From Pseudooceanicola nanhaiensis (lineage in GTDB: Bacteria > Pseudomonadota > Alphaproteobacteria > Rhodobacterales > Rhodobacteraceae), in the NCBI RefSeq assembly GCF_020171315.1, contig NZ_JAIUZP010000008.1, forward strand, positions 186,001 to 250,000: a DNA stretch of 64,000 bases, given 5' to 3'. Made by a program: the position numbers and the translations under genes. The notes below the pieces were generated by a model, which searched no databases, was not told the origin of the DNA, and saw only the letters and a list, made by a program, of their open reading frames with translations. The stretch's first letter is position 1. Every line of letters begins with the position of its first letter. Below, piece by piece: positions 31,901 through 34,900 of the stretch.

Positions 31901-34900
31901 GAGCCGTTGACGGAGGTGGCATCGCTGCCGCCCTTGCTGTCGCCCGCCACGGCCTTGGACCATGAGTTGAAGAGCGTGGTCAGCCCGAAGGCCTCGTTGA
32001 AGAAGCCCGACAGCCCCGCCAGACCGCCGCCGAAGAGCTGCTCCGGGTCGATCAGGTCAGTCAGTTCCTTGATGAAGGGATAGCTGAGGTCGCTGCTGAT
32101 GGTGATCTGGCCCGCCGCATCCAGCGCGGCCCCGCCGCCGATCACCGTCTCCACGTCGTTGTCCATGATCAGGACCGCGATGCCGAGCGCGGTGGAATTC
32201 CCGCCGCCGTCCTCGCTCTTCTGCGAGGTCAGGCTGGCGGTGGCGCCGATGGTGTGGCTCTGCGTGATGGCCGAGGCCACCGTCAGGTCGGTGTCGCTGT
32301 CGAGGTTGGCGCTGTCCAGCCCGACAAGGGTGCTGACCTTGTGTTCGGCGTAGTTCACCGCCACGGCCCCGGCGACCGAGACATCGTTGACCGTGGACTT
32401 GTCCTTGCCCATGCTCTCCAGCTTCTTGTCCACCTCCTGCGCCTTCGTGGGAGAGAAGGCGTTGAACCCGCCAAGCAGAAGCGTCAGCTGCGCGTCGCTG
32501 GAGGTGCCCACATCGGTGGCGCTGAAGGGGTTGAAGGGCGAGCCCACGGAGGGCGCCGAGGTGACCTTGTTGGTGGCGTCGAGGCTGGCGGAGATGTTGA
32601 TGCCGGTGTCGAGGGCCTTGTCGCTCAGCGTATGTCCGAAGCCCGCACCGGCGCTGTCGATCGTGATCGCCGTCGCATCCTCGGCCAGTTCCGGCTCTGC
32701 CACGAGGCGGAAGGTATTCGCATCCTCCACCACGATGCCGTAGGTGCCGCCGTCCACGAGGCCCGAAACCGCCTTGTCCGGCGTCTCGATCAGCACCTCG
32801 GTCGGATTTCCGGCGGCGTCATAGCGGGTGAGCGGTTCGAAGGTGGTGACGCTGTGATCGGTCGAATAGACCACCACGTCGCCGGTGACATAGCCATGGC
32901 CCGCCACGGTGAACGTGTCGTGATCCCCGTCCACGGCGGTTTCCGCGTCAAAGACCACCCGATCGGCCTCGTAGACGAAGCCATGCAGGTTCGCGCCCGG
33001 TGCCGCGTCGAAATCGGCCAGCTCGCCGGTTGGCGCGCCCAACACGTCAAGCTTGAGCAGCTGGAAGTGATCGGCGTCGATCAGCTGCACCTCGTAGCCG
33101 ATGCTCTCATCCAGCCCGACGAGGGCATTCTCGCTCAGCCCGCCGGTGGTGTAATAGACCGTCTCGCCATCGGCAAAGCCGTGATCCTTGACCGCGAAGG
33201 TGTCGGTATCCGCATTGATCGCCCCCAGCACAAGGTCGAAGCTGGCCCCGTTGGATCCGATGAAGCTGTGGCTGCCGAGGGCAGCACCCTGTGCGATCTC
33301 CACCACGGTGTCGCCGCTGTCGCCCAGTGCCTGCAGCTGGAAGCTCACGTCATCGGCGTTCAACACCCGGTAGGTCGCGCCGTCGGTCAGGCCGGTGATC
33401 GCCGTATTGCCGTTGGCCTCGTAGACCACGGTCACCTCGACCTCCTCCTCGGCGAGGCCATGGTCGACGTAGCGGATCGTATCCGCGTCGCTGTCGATGG
33501 CATCCAGCGCGAAATAGAGGCTGTCGGCGGTGATGAAACTGTGCTGCGACCCGGCATTCACACTCGCGTTGTCCACGTCGAGCGCCGGGGCAAGCGTCAG
33601 CTGGATCGTGTCCTCGTCCACCACGCGGACGTAATAATCGGCCCCGTCTTCCAGCCCGCCGGGCGCGGCGGCGAAATCGGTGAGCGGCGTCCAGCCAAGG
33701 CTGTAGGTGACGCGCTGCCCCTCGTGGAACCCATGCCCCGGCATGGAAATGGTCGAATCCGCCGTGTTCACGGAGAGGCTGTCGAACGAGCTGGAGCCGC
33801 TGCCGCCGCCCGCGCCCTCGGCGCTGCCTGCCGCGTAGACGGTGCCGTCCACGATGTTTTCCACGGTCGAGAAGTCGAAGCCCATGCCGAGCGTCACACC
33901 CGCCACGCCCTGCACGGCCAGCGTCACGCTGGCGGCGGCGGTGGTGTTGTTCACCCCGTCGGCGAGGATGTTCACGTTGCCCGCGGTCGAGGCGATGGAG
34001 GCGTCGGAACCGAGGCGCGTGCGCGCCGTCAGGTCGGTATTGGCAATGGCCACGGCGATGGAGGTGCCATCCCCGCTGAAATTCGAGGTGTCCAGCAGCA
34101 CGTCCAGCACGTTGGACGCGGTGGAGGTCATGTTCGCCGTCGTGGTCGCCAGCGAGGTCACCTGGACCGAACCCACGGCGTCGATGTCGGTGGCGCCCAT
34201 CAGCAGGGTCTGGGCATTGCCCTCGGCCCTTGCATAGCCGAGCGCGGCCTGGAAGCTGCCGCCGATGGCGCCGCGCAGCGAGGACAGCGCCTTGGCCGTC
34301 GCGTCGCTGGTGGCCGAACTGTCGAGCGAGACCGTGCCGGTGGCATCGATGTCCGCGTCGTTGAGCGTCAGGAAGGCCTCGCCTGCGTGGATCGCAACAG
34401 AGGCGTTGATGCCCGCGAAGGCCGAGATCAGCGTGTCGGAGAGGCTGCCCAGCAGGGTGCCGATATTGCCGACGAAACCCTCGATGTAGTTCGGCAGGCC
34501 CTCCAGCAGGTCGAAATCCTTGGCGGTGGCGGTGACGGTCACATCCGCACCGCTGATGCTGGCGCCGCTCAGGTCCACCTCGGCCCGCGCAAAGGCGTAA
34601 TCCAGCGGCAGGTCGAAGGTGATCAGCAGCTCGTCGAGGCTCTGAAGCACGCCTTCCGCCGCGATGGTGACATTGCCCGCCTCCGATCCGGCCCCGGTGC
34701 CGCGCGCCGCATCCAGCGTGCTGCCCGGCCCGGCCTTCACGGTCAGGCCCTTGAGCGTGATCTCTCCCGAGGCCGCCCCGTCGCGCCGCGTCGAAAGCGT
34801 CACGTCCGCGCCCACCGAGGCCACGGTCGCCGTCACCGCGTCGCCCTGCCCGGCCACGGCAAAGCTGACGCTGTCGCCCACCGCATAGCCCGTTCCGCCA

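Noticed and set aside
18037-31965. A 4,642-codon open frame on the plus strand opposite the giant gene
   Set aside because: It is antisense to the well-supported giant protein, rich in Arg, Gly, His and Ala with no domain pattern; high GC and strong third-position bias keep such shadow frames open.
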